From: Strigamia acuminata
Taxonomy: Eukaryota; Arthropoda; Chilopoda; Geophilomorpha; Linotaeniidae
NCBI GenBank assembly: GCA_949358305.1
Contig: OX442318.1
Location: forward strand, 11,018,517 to 11,082,516
DNA length: 64,000 nt
Reading direction: 5' to 3'
Shown here: piece after piece, positions 30,679 through 42,720 of the stretch
Position numbering within the stretch: position 1 is the stretch's first letter
How the letters are laid out: each line of letters begins with the position of its first letter
Position numbers and translations under genes: made by a program
Notes under the pieces: generated by a model
Seen by the model: only the letters and a program-made list of their open reading frames with translations
Told to the model about the DNA's origin: nothing
Database searches by the model: none

Positions 30679-30687
30679 ATATAAAGG
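30679..30687 (+). promoter_or_regulatory. TATA box of the lipocalin gene
   Basis: TATATAAAG lies 50 bp upstream of the lipocalin ATG, which suggests a start site near 30710 and a very short 5' UTR. Confidence 0.7.
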
Positions 30688-30736
30688 AAGAGAAAGTGCT
30701 GTTTTCACTTCATCTTACTGACCGACACTCAACAAG

Positions 30737-32063
30737 ATGTTCCGCTTGTTTCTCTTTGTGGCGTTTCCGATTCTGGCCTTTGCACACCACAGCCACGACC
30801 CAGAGTCCGGCTCTGAACCGCAGGATGGACCATGCTCGTTGAATCCACCTTCGGGACAGGAGAATTTTCAAATTAGCGAGGTAAAAGCATCCAAAATTCT
30901 CATTAATTTTTATTTTGTTTTTTAAAATTATTTTGATGCAGATCGCCGGTCGATGGTTTGGAATTAGTAGCAACTTCGAGCAGGACAAATCACATCAATG
31001 CGTTGAAATTAAAATTGAACAAAATGGCGATGATATTTTAGGAACGGCTTATTTCAGGATTGAATCTGCGTAAGTTGTTACCGGTACTTGGACGAGTGAC
31101 CTGCTGGGAATCCCAGTGGTTTCCTACCCTTCCTGCAACTACCCGTCAACGTTTGCACGTGTATGCGAACAGGGCTGGACTGGGAACAAATTTAATACCG
31201 GGAAATCTGGATGGGTCGGGCCGCAAGAACAGGCTACGGTGGGCCAGGGTCGGGCCACGGTGGGCGCTGTCCGTCCGCCATGAGACAAAAATATGGTTGA
31301 CGTTTTGCTAGACGCAGATTAATGATTTTGTGGCCCCAGAAGCAAATTTTTATCTGAGGGGGTTCTTCTTCTACACCACCTGGTAGATAAACTTAAACCA
31401 GAAAATAAACTGAAGGGAAGTTTTTTTTGTCCACAAGTATGAAGAAGAACATCCGACGCACAACTCCAGCTTGGTTTTCCCAGCTTAGTGCAAATGCAAG
31501 GTTGGGTCCTCAAGAAAGTCGTCCCATGGATCGCGGCTTGCCTAATAAAGTGCAAATTCTAACACCCCACTGATCCCTTTTTATGGTTTTTATTTACAGA
31601 GTCGACGCTATCAGAGTGGATGCAAAATATAGTCCAATTGCAGATCAGCCAGCACGTTTCAACAGCTTTGTGAGAGGTATGGTGTGAACATAATCAAAAA
31701 TTTCGTTATTTCGTAGTAAATAGTCTCTTTGGTTTTACAGTGACCCCAGATGGTGAATATGTGGCAAAAAACTGGACTTATACCATTGTAAGACTTGATG
31801 CAGACAATGCTCTTGAATATGCTTGCAAGGATGAAGGAAACAAGCATATTGGTACAATTAACAGTTTGATACAAAACATACAAATTAATAGGCCTACATA
31901 TATTTTTATTATTTTGTGGCTAGATTTCTACCGTGCTTTCAGTCGCAAGGTTCCGATATCCGAAGAAGCAGATAATAAGAACATACAACTTGTGAAGGAC
32001 AATGGTGACAAGAGACCATTGATTCACGTTAATCATGAAAACTGCCAATATCAATTGAATTGA
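30737..32063 (+). CDS. Secreted lipocalin, 199 aa, five exons
   Basis: Exons 30737-30880, 30942-31069, 31600-31676, 31741-31851 and 31924-32063 have GT-AG introns and sum to exactly 600 bp. A signal peptide (MFRLFLFVAFPILAFA) is followed by a His/acidic N-terminus. The lipocalin GxW motif is IAGRWFGIS (W53), and the third motif region is FYRAFSRK (R161). Four cysteines (33, 68, 145, 194) fit the usual two disulfides. Length is typical of the family, which forms an eight-stranded barrel carrying small hydrophobic ligands such as lipids, retinoids or pigments. The ligand cannot be told from sequence. The nearest well-known relatives are apolipoprotein D-like or crustacyanin-like lipocalins. An AATAAA begins 5 bp after the stop. 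Intron 2 contains a MITE fragment. The last intron (31852-31923) is inferred because it restores the SRK motif in frame. Confidence 0.85.
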
Positions 32064-32067
32064 ATTC

Positions 32068-32073
32068 AATAAA
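32068..32073 (+). terminator. Polyadenylation signal of the lipocalin
   Basis: AATAAA starts 5 bp past the TGA stop, giving a very short 3' UTR. Confidence 0.7.
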
Positions 32074-32236
32074 AGCAATTTTAAGTTTTCATTTCTTTAG
32101 TAATGCACTTAAATTGACACTTAAACGGGAAAACTTAGATATTACTGTAATGAACCGGCTTTATAGAATAGGGTAAACACGTTTTGAATTACACGCCGGC
32201 TACGACACAAGGAGAGCTTGGCTTATTACATTAATA

Positions 32237-32398
32237 GTCAAACCTCATTATAACGAACCGCGATATAACAAATACTTAAAAATGGCTTGGTTGGTTTCTT
32301 GACCGTAGAACACCATGTTAAAAAAAATTTTATATAACGAAATTTTTTTATACCGATATCTCGGGTCCCTTGCGATTCGTTATAACGAGGCTCGACTG
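32237..32398. mobile_element. Tc1/mariner-type MITE, copy A
   Basis: Inverted ends AACCTCATTATAACGAACCG and, reversed, TACAGTCGAGCCTCGTTATA, with TA on the right. It is the same family as 39839-40056. Confidence 0.75.
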
Positions 32399-32399
32399 T

Positions 32400-33881
32400 A
32401 CGAGTACATTGCTCTTCACTTAATGCAGGTGTTGTACAGCACTACTAAAAGTAGCAAAATAAATGTTTCACAAAAGTGCTGAATTTTATTGCTACGTTGT
32501 ACATTTGATCAAGAAATCACATTAAAAATATACTAAAAATAGACGCAAAGAATCACAATATTTAGAAAATCAAACATGTTAGGCATGTTTTTCAAGTCAA
32601 ATATCTGAGAGAACATTGTCTGTGGCTCTTTATCCATGGAGAAATAACATTGGCAACAAGAAGTGCTGTCTGTTGTGTGCAATAATGTGTGTTGGTGTAC
32701 TGTACAGCAGTAGAAGATCAGCTGACAATTGCCATTATGTATTTTGTTCTGCAATAAAAACAATGCAAATCATATGAAGCACACACAGTCTTACTGGATT
32801 AATAAAAGTCCAACAGCCACAACTCAACAATGGTGTTTAGGAAACCTGATACTGAATTCTCATCTGGTCCAACAAAACTGCATGTACTATCACACAAGTT
32901 GCAATGTTTTCATTGCAGGACAGAAGAAACTCCATGTTTTATATATTCCAATGTATTAAAACGAAAAGTCATGGATAAACCATAGAAAACAAAAAAAATG
33001 TTTCTTAGAATTCAATTGCAGAATATTTGTTCATGTTTTAGTGACTATTGAAAAACCAGAGTTAGGATTAATAGAAAACAACAACACCGGGAAAGAGAAA
33101 AACTATCAATAGTCGAAAGACTAGTTTACATTGTGCGTTCAGCGAACCAACAAAATATCTTCGCTAACAAGCACAGGCACATTGAAAAAGTTTCCGTTCC
33201 AGTGGCATAGCAATGGGGTAGTAGGTGAGGCAGTTGCCCAGGTGCCCCTAGACACCAGCCCCTTAGTCCGGACAACTTTCTGGGACCCGTCCTATGTCCG
33301 GGCTACAGAGCCTACATTATATTTTATATTTTTTTATTTATCTTGAAAGTAAAATAAACGCCTCTGATTCCCTGCTAACTTAAAATCCTGAGTCCACCGC
33401 TGGTTTGTAGGCCCTAAAAAGTTAAGGACTTATGGATAAAATGGCCCTGGTTGAGTCACCAGCAAAATGCGGTCCAAAATTTGGTTGGGTGTCCCATCTT
33501 GCTGTCGAAGTCTTGGCATGTGGCCGATTGCCCATTGCTTACGCATCAATGTGAAACTAGCCTTCTTATCCCACCTGTACAAATGAAGTTAATGGAACTT
33601 TACCAGGCTATTGCACAAGATTAGTTTTAGTTGATTGAAATGGCATCATACATAGTCTTATTAGTCCCAAAGGACAATTCAGTATCAGTATTCCCAAATT
33701 CAAGACCTCGTGTCTACAGCAATCCCTCATCAAATGTAGAGTGCTGACTGTTGAACTTTTATTATTAACCAATAAGAATATGTATTATACCATACAATAG
33801 GTGCGTTCAATTTGCGAAAGGAAAGAAGAATCTTCCCTTTTGTTACTTTCGACATCGGAAGTGACGTCAAAAACGTCATTA
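32400..33881. other. Intergenic spacer with degenerate repeats
   Basis: No gene found. 33200-33405 contains a GC-rich stretch (CAGTGGCATAGCAATGGGG at the left, CCACCGCTGG at the right) that may be an old hAT-type MITE, but no clear target duplication is seen. Confidence 0.4.
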
Positions 33882-34043
33882 TGCTGGTGACACACGGCGC
33901 GTTTTGCGACGCGAATCGCGTCGCGAAAGTACTTGGTGCATGTACTTTTTGGTCGGCGATTTTGATCGCAACCAATCAGATGCGACCTGACGCCATTTTG
34001 GCGACGCGATTCGCGCCGCAAAACGCGCCGTGTGTCACCAGCA
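33882..34043. mobile_element. 162-bp MITE with GC-rich inverted termini
   Basis: Ends read TGCTGGTGACACACGGCGCG in both orientations, over at least 40 bp of near-perfect inverted repeat. TTA flanks both sides, consistent with a PIF/Harbinger-type 3-bp duplication. The CGCG-rich arms make a strong hairpin. Confidence 0.75.
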
Positions 34044-35100
34044 TTATTTCCGAAAGGAAAGTAGCCAAAGTTACTTTAGCCAAAGGTAGCAAGGTGTCAT
34101 TTATTGCATTTAAATAATAACCCAATGCTTGGCAATGGGAGGTTAGACGTTATGTATTGTAAGTCCGCATCACCCGTCATGCAAGATCCATGAGTGATGA
34201 AAATGTAAAGAAAAAATCGTGTGTGAGAGTTAGAAGATGCATAGTTCAAATAGTTGATCCATTAGATGATAGAATTAAATGTTAGACATTCAGCGGCGAA
34301 TATCCCGAGATGAGAATGACCGGGCGACAAAATCCGCCACCGATTGCATTTATTTCAAACCGGTTTTTGAAAGACACAATGTTAATAATCTACTGTTTTA
34401 TTTGAAGTTTCTTAACTTCAGCAGAAATTGAATTTGTCAATGAAATGCTACACTTCAGAAGGAGCACAGCAGGGGGAAACATGACAATAATGTAGCGAGT
34501 GTTCAAATTGCAGAATTAAAAAGAAGAAGAATAAAAAAAAGAAGATTAAAAACATTCACAGCCTCTATCAGTACTGATGTTTGTTTTTTGTTTTTCTTTT
34601 TAAACAATTTCAACTCTCATTCAAAGCAAATACAAAATAGAAGCAGAAAAGAGAAAAGAAAACTGAAGGAAAAAAATACAATTCAAAATTTCACCGGTTA
34701 ATTAATTCAGCACATGATATCTTCTGCTACAATATCAAAACAAATCATTATTTCAAAGTCAGTGTTTCCCTGAGTTATAGAAAAGAAAATCAAATAAATT
34801 TTTTAAAAAAATAATACAATGATGATGAATGAAAATCATAGAGAAAACACCAAAAATTCTCCTAGAAAATGGTATACACAAACTTGATAGTCTAATCAAA
34901 ATATGGCAAAACAATAACACACTGTTTACAATTCATTGTAGCATCCAAGCTGCAAGATCTAAAATGCATTGTTGTGTGCTCTTAAAATCTCACAAAAATT
35001 TCATTCCTCCTTAATTTTTGATCACCATTTATACTTGTACCTGGTAGTTTTTTATTGGACAGTTCATTTATTGATTGATTCATTTAACCAAACAAAAAGT
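34044..35100. other. Intergenic AT-rich spacer
   Basis: No gene or clear repeat beyond A-rich low-complexity sequence at 34510-34680. Confidence 0.5.
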
Positions 35101-35105
35101 TAAAT

Positions 35106-38100
35106 TTAAACAGTTGCTTCACCCATTCCTCCAATTACTGATTGTGAGACTGCAGATCTACCATCATTCTGTCTGTCCATTTCCTCCTGCTGCATCATTA
35201 ACTTTTTCTCTTGATATCTCTTAGCACAGGGAATGAGGAAACTGATGACACCAGCAATGAAAATAAGTAGTGCAGCTACGTAGAATGAAAAATTGTAACT
35301 CCCTGTAGCATCATATAGGGTCCCTATTGAAAAAACAAAGAATTAGTTTGAAAATTCTTGTATTTCATGTGCAAATCTTTTTTTTCTAGACTAGCACTGC
35401 TCTGTCTGAACTACTCTTGGCGTAAAGGTAAATTTTCCAGTAACCCCAACACCTGTTTTTTCATTTTATGTTGATATTTTAAATACAGTATTTTACCGAT
35501 TAAGAGTCGCCCTCGAATAGTAGCTGCGGCTGAGACACCAAGAATACCGTATTTTTGCAAAAGTGCGGTATTGTTTCCGTATTTAACCTCACAAACGATG
35601 AACTTACACTTCGTTTGTTACATTAAACAAATGTAACAAACGAAAAACCAAAATTGTAATTGCTGTCGAAAATGGCAGCCGCGGCTCTTATTCGATAAAA
35701 TACGGTAGATATTATTGAATCAGTCTGAAAATTTAATCAGATATTACTTATGTGGTATATTTAGTAATCCTAAAAGAAGAATTAAATCAAAATTTTGGAA
35801 GTTAATTTTTTCAAAGATTTTTGTAATTCCACAGACTTTTTGGACGCACCTTATAGATGTCTTTTCCCAGGATCGGATTTACGCACATACTACACAGGTC
35901 TAACTTCACTATTCGAACACTCGTAGAACAAATTCCTTGTTATAAGGAATTTCTGATTTCATCCATAATAAATAATTTTACTACAACGAATTCTTGTTAT
36001 TACAAACGTTTTTTTTGTTCCCTTGACCTGTTCGTAATAGCGAGGTTCTACCTATGCTTCAAATTAGCCTTATCAAACACCTTGCCTCATGCTTGCACTT
36101 GTACTTTGTTTCTCTAATGACAACTTGCAATTAACTTGAGATTTAAGATAGATCTTTTAAATCAGTACAATACAGCATTAACAAATCAGCAAGACTTGTC
36201 CTACTCTTTCCTGTCAATGCAAACTCATTAGCTCAGGTAGCCTAAATGCTGAGACAACACACCTGCCAGCGGGGCGCCAACCATGGATGCTACTCCACGA
36301 AAAAGTATGAGGAGGCCGAAGGCATTAGTTAATTTGTCCAAGCCTAGCAAATCCACAAGAATGATGGACGTAAGAGAAATGTAGGCAGCTAGTCAAACAA
36401 AAAATAAAAATTAATTACTATGATGCCAATTTAAAAAAAAATTAGTATACTTACAAATGAAAAGCCCAAAACATAAAGAAACAGTAACAAAACTTGTATA
36501 ATCTTCACAAAAAGGAATGGCAAAAACACAAATGCTGCTCATAATAACACACACATTGTTGAGTAAAAGAGAGTTCATTTTGGGTCTGTCCGACAGCCAA
36601 CCAGCAAAAATCCTTCCAAAAGTATTGGTTATTCCAATAATAGAAAGCAAAATTGAAGCTTTGTCAGGTGGAATTCCCTAAACAAAAGCCATCAATAAAA
36701 AATCATCAATTATTGCACGAAACTACCCTTATTACCCCACTTTGGAGGGCATGCCATAGAATGCGAGTTTGACGGCATTTCATATGCACTAATACACATA
36801 TGAACTAATTGTCTAAAAAGGCGTGGTTAAGACAGCCGGTTTACGATGTGGCTTATCCGCGTAACAGTAGCTGCATTCAAAAACTCTAAAACGTATGTAA
36901 AACTCGTTTCGTGTTTGTCAAACACAACTTTCGGACATGCCCTCCAAAGCAGAGTAATCCGGTACAAGGTCAATAGAAAACTTACTTTTTGACTGGCACA
37001 ATCAGCAATATAAAAAAATGGCACATAAAAGCCAAGCATTCCAAAAACATTTCCTATTCCAATCATTAGAAAAACTGGGTCCATGAGCAAAGAAAAATCC
37101 AACATGGCTGCAAACGTGTGTCTCATCGTCTCCGGCACGCATGGACACATGGTTGTCTCCTGAAGCCGAGCGATCACCACCTGCGGTGCTTGTCCGTCCG
37201 ACTGATCCGTAGTCAAGACAATTACCGAAGTCTTCGGTATCGATGTCACACTACTGCGATAAATGTTGATATCTCTTTGAGAATTTGTGTATTCTGGCAA
37301 ATTGCGAATACTTCCACTGTAAAAAATATCTTTCCGATACATGGGCCTATTGTACTCCTTCTTCTCCTGTCTTCCGTGCCTATCCGTAACGGTCACGGCA
37401 CTCCCCATACCATTCTCCCCAACCTTAACCCAAACCTCTTCGACCGAATAGTTATTGTTTCTTCCGCCGCTCTGTCCTGCCAGACTGCCGGACGACACTT
37501 TAAGCCGTAAGCTATGTTTGCGCATATCACCACCCATTGCCACATTGCTGTAACTAAGCTTCCCGAAGGAATCTTGCCTTAAGATTCCGCCATTCCTTCG
37601 CGCCATCCCCTCAAGAATCGGCACGCTGTAATTCTTGGGTATTCCATTCGGCAACCTACTTCCGCTGACACGAAGCACCGGCACTAAGCTAGCTCGTGGT
37701 GTTGGCGGTGGCCGAGCACAATCGGTAACGGATCCCGAACCGATCATCATCTTCACCGTTGAATCGCCGGCAGAGTCAGCTGAACCCGAACCGGAGCCGG
37801 AGCCAGAGCCGTCGGTGTCAGTTGGTTTACCGTTCTCCGCGATCGGTGGAAGCGGCATTCCGGATACCGGAGTGTCGGGGACCTTCCCAAACTGGTCAAG
37901 ATTGAAGCTGGAGTGGACTCCGGGTTCCATGTTTATGTTGTACTTAGGCCGCCTTTCCATTGTACCATCAGGTAATTGTACCATGAAATATGCACTGCCA
38001 CAGATGGAACCCCTCTCCATCTGCCATTTCTTCTCTTCGGCTATTCGTTGTAGGAGCGGCTTCTGCCGTGGATCTTCTTTCTTGGGTTTCAGCTCCAGAG

Positions 38101-40281
38101 GCCTCATCAGACCTCCAGCCACCTGGAGAGAAAATATGTATTCTTCACATGCCCATTTGCAGAAGCAAAAAATTTTAGACTTACACAACAATTAAGAATC
38201 AATCCAGCCATGATTATAAGAGCTCCTTTCCAATCATACCACAACAGCAATTGTTGCGAAAGCGGTGCGAATATAAAAGTTCCCACACCAGAGCCACAAA
38301 CAGCAATGCCCGTTGCAAATGCTCGCTTAGTCTCAAAATAATATCCAACACTAACTATGGCAGGCAAATATATCAAGCCAAATCCAATACCTAAAAAAGT
38401 ACGCATAAAATACAATAAAGACGTGCCAAAGTTAAAATTTGGGTGAGATTTACCTCCTAGAACTCCATATGTGAGCATAAGACAATCTATATTAGGGGAA
38501 ACTGTACTTAGAAGGAAGGCTATACAACTCAGGATGCTGCCTGCTATGGTGACCGGGCGACAGCCGTAACGGTTTGTTAAGGCACTTACGAACGGACCTG
38601 GAATTTATAAGTAAAGAAATTGTTTTTAAATTTAAAAGCAGAGTAGCGCAGTGGAAGTGTGCTGGGCCGTAACCTTTGTTAACCTTAGTTAACACAGTAA
38701 ATAAACTTTAATTTTCGACCCCGTTGCAAGAATGTATTTGACTCCCCCACCTTAAATTTAAGTACCGGTAATGTCATTAAATTACAAAAAAAATAATACT
38801 ATTCTATTAAATATTAAAACAGAGAAATGGCCCCTTTTAGAAATGTGCATTTTCAAGCACAAATACTATGTGCCATTGTTGAAAGCAGAGTGAGATTGTT
38901 AAACACTTTCCTTATTGCTAGTTTTCATGTGCAAAATTGCACTTTACAGCTGTAAACGTTTTTGTTCCAGGGCATCAAAATAATAACAAAGTCACTGAGC
39001 TTTTCGCTTTAACAGTCACACAGCTGCGAGAATAACAACTTGACCTCATAACCACACAAAAATTGCTTAATAAAAACACTAATGACTTCATTTGTGAAAC
39101 CACTTTGTATTCCTCGAAAAGCAAGCAGGACAAATTGCACCCATCACTTCTGCACACAGAAATAAATTCAGCACCATTGTTCCGATGTTAAAAAACATTA
39201 ATGAAACCGACATCGAAATAATTAAATTACACGTTTCACTAGCTGTATTCAAAAACTAAAATATTTTGTGCTTTACTTCAATTTTAAACCAAAAATGACA
39301 TCATTTCCTGTATAAACCCACATTAAAACTTAAAATACACTTAAACTAAAATTGTTATTTTTATTTTTGACTGCGCCTACTGTATTGTAGCGTTTACCGA
39401 CTATATTGCTTACTTCGCATAAAAATGTGTAAAACCATATACATACCCACAGTCAGGTAGCATCCTGATAATAGAGAGCCAACCCATGTTGTTTTGCCTC
39501 TGCCACCTTTAAAGTGGTTATCAAACTCCATGAGAAAGATTCCAAATGAGTAGGCAATGCCATCTACAATCAGGTTACACATGAATGAGGCGAATACAAT
39601 GACCCAGCCCCAACCTACACAAAAAGAGAAAAATATATCAATTAGTACTTCACCCTTTGCAACAACACATTCATACAACACAGCAAAAAGCCGTCTTTCA
39701 AGTGTTCGACGTCTTTGTGCTTTTCTTATTTTATATTTTTTGACATCACAAAACCAAAACACAAACACCTAAACAATCGAAAACACGAAAAGCGTTGCAG
39801 GGAAAATGACCTTTGACCTTGCGATCAACGTCAAACTACAGTCGAACCTCGTTATAACAAACCGCGATATAACAAATTTCTTGTTACAACAAATAGTTAA
39901 AAATGGCTCGGTTAGTGTCAGGGCCGTTCCTAGTAAATATCTGTGGTGAGACGAGCATTAAAAATGCCGCCCACTAAAAAATTTTGACATAACGAACTTT
40001 CGTTACAATAAACCGATTTCTTGGGTCCGTCGCGATTCGTTATAACGAGACTCGAGATAGAGCAAAATTTCCAATTAAAAAGTTGTTGAAACAGCCTGGC
40101 ATTGTTTCGTACCTCCATCGGGAGGTGGTGGAATGAACGGATCGTCCCAATACATGTCCATGTTGTCTTGTTCTTCTTCGTCTTGTTCCTCCAGCGGGGG
40201 CTGTACTGAAAATGTGGTTTTTTTGTGACCTGCTTCGTCTTCTTCATCTTCTTCTTTGATTGTCATTCTTTCTTGAGAAGT
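35106..40281 (-). CDS. SLC16 monocarboxylate-transporter family protein, 791 aa
   Basis: Minus-strand coding exons are 40113-40266 (exon reaches 40281), 39447-39614, 38454-38597, 38185-38390, 36986-38122, 36455-36677, 36263-36388 and 35106-35323. All have GT-AG sites, keep one frame and sum to 792 codons with the stop. An acidic N-terminus leads to the SLC16 signature DGGWGW (~50-55) in TM1. TM1-6 follow ([20 protein letters not shown]). A cytoplasmic loop of about 330 residues (~235-565) is Ser/Gly-rich with [11 protein letters not shown] and many basic-Ser sites. TM7-12 follow, with [16 protein letters not shown] and [18 protein letters not shown]. The family moves monocarboxylates or related small molecules across the plasma membrane. 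The substrate is unknown here. Vertebrate MCT1-4 have a much shorter loop, while several arthropod members have long ones. Introns carry MITEs and a tRNA fragment. Confidence 0.93.
35484..35707. mobile_element. MITE in the last intron of the SLC16 gene
   Basis: Inverted ends TACAGTATTTTACCGATTAA and, reversed, TACCGTATTTTATCGAATAA, with GCTGCGGCT or GCCGCGGCT further in. Related sequence occurs at 51655-51770. Confidence 0.65.
35905..36055. repeat. Degenerate Tc1/mariner-type MITE
   Basis: An old relative of the 32237 and 39839 copies: AACAAATTCCTTGTTATAAG at the left and TTCGTAATAGCGAGGTTCTAC at the right, with several substitutions. Confidence 0.45.
36731..36958. mobile_element. MITE in an SLC16 intron
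   Basis: Inverted ends ATTACCCCACTTTGGAGGGC and, reversed, GATTACTCTGCTTTGGAGGG, about 228 bp apart. It lies just 3' of the large loop exon. Confidence 0.65.
38637..38668 (+). pseudogene. 5' half of an initiator tRNA-Met
   Basis: AGCAGAGTAGCGCAGTGGAA and the following GTGTGCTGGGCC match the acceptor, D-arm and anticodon stem of eukaryotic initiator tRNA-Met. After GGGCC the CAT anticodon is lost (GTAACC follows) and no T-arm is present. It lies in an SLC16 intron, antisense to the gene. It could be a retroposed tRNA fragment or the head of a tRNA-derived SINE. It is not a functional tRNA. Confidence 0.7.
39238..39378. repeat. Dispersed repeat shared with 48838-49075
   Basis: Contains GTATTCAAAAACTAAAATAT, TTGTGCTTTACTTCAATTTT and the TTAAACTAAAATTG segment also present, in inverted arrangement, at 48.85-49.07 kb. 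Probably a MITE. Confidence 0.5.
39839..40056. mobile_element. Tc1/mariner-type MITE, copy B
   Basis: Starts CAGTCGAACCTCGTTATAAC after a TA and ends near CGTTATAACGAGACTCGAG. It lies in the first SLC16 coding intron. A segment near 39920-39970 is not shared with copy A and may be a further insertion. Confidence 0.7.
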
Positions 40282-40299
40282 CTGGAATAGAAAGCGAAA

Positions 40300-41290
40300 G
40301 AAAATTTGAGAAAAATTTGGACGAAAAGTTGGCTTTTATCTCTACCATCTGAATGGCGGAAGTTTTCGCATTCAGTAATAATGACACACTGAGATTACTC
40401 ATTAAAATTGGATATTTTAGAAGTTTGTTATCAGTTCTTTTGATTGTGTTCAAGTTAATCTTATCGCTCGTTTTTCTCTCTTTGACACTTTGTGTTTGTG
40501 TAATAATGTTGGCACATCGAATTTGGTTGGAACAATTTATATAATTTAATGGAGTACCAAAATAAAATATCAATTTTTACTCAGGTTTAGGAAAATTTCA
40601 TTAATAAAAAATATCGGTTTTTAGTCGATTTTGGTACATTTATTTAGAAATATCGATTTTTTTTTAGTCAATTTCAGCAAATTTATTACGAAATATCGAT
40701 TTTTTTAGTCAATTTCAGCAAATTTATTTGAAAATATTTATATTTTTGTGGAAAAAAATCGATTTTTACTCGAGTTGAGTTGAATTTGATGCAAAAATCG
40801 ATTTTTATTCAACTACAAGAAAAATTAGTTATAAAAATCTCGATAATTTTCTAAATACAAATCAAACAAATTAAATTATCGATTTTATTAATTACAAAAT
40901 ATTTTCCTCGATTTTTTTCAACTAAAAAAAACCCAAAAAAATCGATATCATCAATAAATTTCACCAAACCAAATTAAAAATCGATTTTAATCGATTCCCC
41001 TAAAACAACCTCAAAAAAATCGCCAAAAACTAAAATTTTCCCCACCAAAAAAAAAGACAAAAAACCGATTTTTCCCAAAAACATCGATATCATCAATAAA
41101 ATTTCACCAAACCCAATTAAAAATCGATTTTAATCGATTTCCCTAAAACACCCTAAAAAAATCGTCAAAAAATAAATTTTCCCCACAAAAAAACAAAAAA
41201 AAACCGATTTTTCCCAAAAACATCGATTAAAAACCCAAAAACCAAAACCCAAACCGACATTCCTCCACCCAGGCACAAAGCTCGAAGCAC
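40300..41290. repeat. AT-rich low-complexity DNA with repeated AAATCGATTT
   Basis: Nearly 700 bp of A/T runs punctuated by ATCGAT motifs, extending from the SLC16 first-exon acceptor. No coding content. Confidence 0.7.
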
Positions 41291-41820
41291 CCGCCACTCA
41301 AATTTCCATTCCATCATCCTAAAAGAATGTGACAATTCCCATTTGACCCGGCCATCAAGCATTGAAAAACGATTCCACCCCCTGGTGTCAATTTTCATTC
41401 CAGCTCTCAATTATCGAATTAAAACGCCAATACCTACACGCCCGAGCCCTCAAACTGCTCGATTACATAATCTGGTGACAAAAAAGCGAACCCTGGAATG
41501 TTTTCGTCATTATTCACGTCTGGTTTGGGTTTGTGCACTCGGCGGGGCAAACGTGCATTTAAAAATTGGCATCCATGTTTCATTTCAGATGACAAGTCAA
41601 GGCCGCACGTGGAACAGCAACGTATAGCGAGAGAATGGTGCCGCGTGTTATGCAAGAGCTGCACTAAACTATTGATTTGATATAACTGCACCTGCAGAGC
41701 AACAATTGGACACCTGATTGGGCGACACTTGTTTTTTCTCACGATTATTACTACGATGCTTATTGATTGTTGCGCGGATGAAAAAATTCGAAAGAATTGT
41801 TATTATTGCTTAAATTTATT
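41291..41820. other. Island of mixed composition without a recognised gene
   Basis: Higher-complexity DNA between two AT-rich blocks. Minus-strand 41434-41742 is open but starts without ATG and matches nothing I know. Confidence 0.4.
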
Positions 41821-41859
41821 ATCATTTTTTTAAAAAAAATATTTTTTTATTCAATGGAG

Positions 41860-42720
41860 TTGAATTTTCAGGCTGGTTTATTTGATTTTGTTGGATTTTC
41901 AGCAAAATTAATTGATTTTGTCGGATTTTTAGCAAAATAAATTGATTTTGTTGGATTTTAAGCAAAATAAAATGATTTTGTTGGATTTTCAGCAAAATTC
42001 AATGATTTTGTTGGATTTTGTTAGAATTAAAAAAGATAAAATTAAATTTGTTGCAATCAAAAATGATTTCTTAGATTTTTCTGTTTTTACAATCAAATTT
42101 CTTCAATTTTTCAACATAATTTCTTCAATTTGGATTTTTCAATTTTTACAAACCAATTTCTTCAATTTTTCTACTTTCTGCTAAAATTGGTTTAAACGAT
42201 TTCGTAGATTTTTCTGCTTTTACGACTCAATTTCGTAGATTTTTCTGCTTTTAGGACTCACTTTCGTAGATTTTTCTGCTTTTAGGACTCAATTTCGTAG
42301 ATTTTTCTGCTTTTAGGACTCAATTTCTTAGATTTTTCTGCTTTTAGGACTCAATTTCTTAGATTTTTCTGCTTTTAGGACTCAATTTCTTAGATTTTTC
42401 TGCTTTTAGGACTCAATTTCTTAGATTTTTCTGCTTTTACAACACAATTTCTTAGATTTTTCTGCTTTTACAACACAATTTCTTTGATTTTTCTAGAATT
42501 ATCTTGAATTTTTCAATTTTTACAAACCAATTTCTTCAATTTTTCTACTTTCTGCTAAAATTGGTTTAAACAATTTCGTAGATTTTTCTTCTTTTACGAC
42601 TCAATTTCGTAGATTTTTCTGCTTTTACAACACAATTTCGTAGATTTTTCTACTCAATTTCTAGAATTATCTTAAATTTTTCTATTTTTACAAACCAATT
42701 TCTTGAATTTCCTTTTAATT
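41860..42720. repeat. AT-rich minisatellites of about 28-31 bp
   Basis: 41870-42030 holds about five copies of a unit around TTGATTTTGTTGGATTTT. 42195-42500 holds about ten copies of a unit around TAGATTTTTCTGCTTTTAGG. 42500-42700 is a degenerate continuation. Confidence 0.8.

Noticed and set aside
33812-34117. Plus-strand ORF rich in Ala and Val
   Set aside because: Mostly encoded by the 162-bp MITE hairpin.
37118-38195. Plus-strand ORFs across the SLC16 loop exon
   Set aside because: Shadows of the minus-strand coding exon, which joins in frame with seven others.
41434-41742. Minus-strand ORF of 102 codons
   Set aside because: No ATG at the start and no recognisable features; it is flanked by low-complexity DNA.
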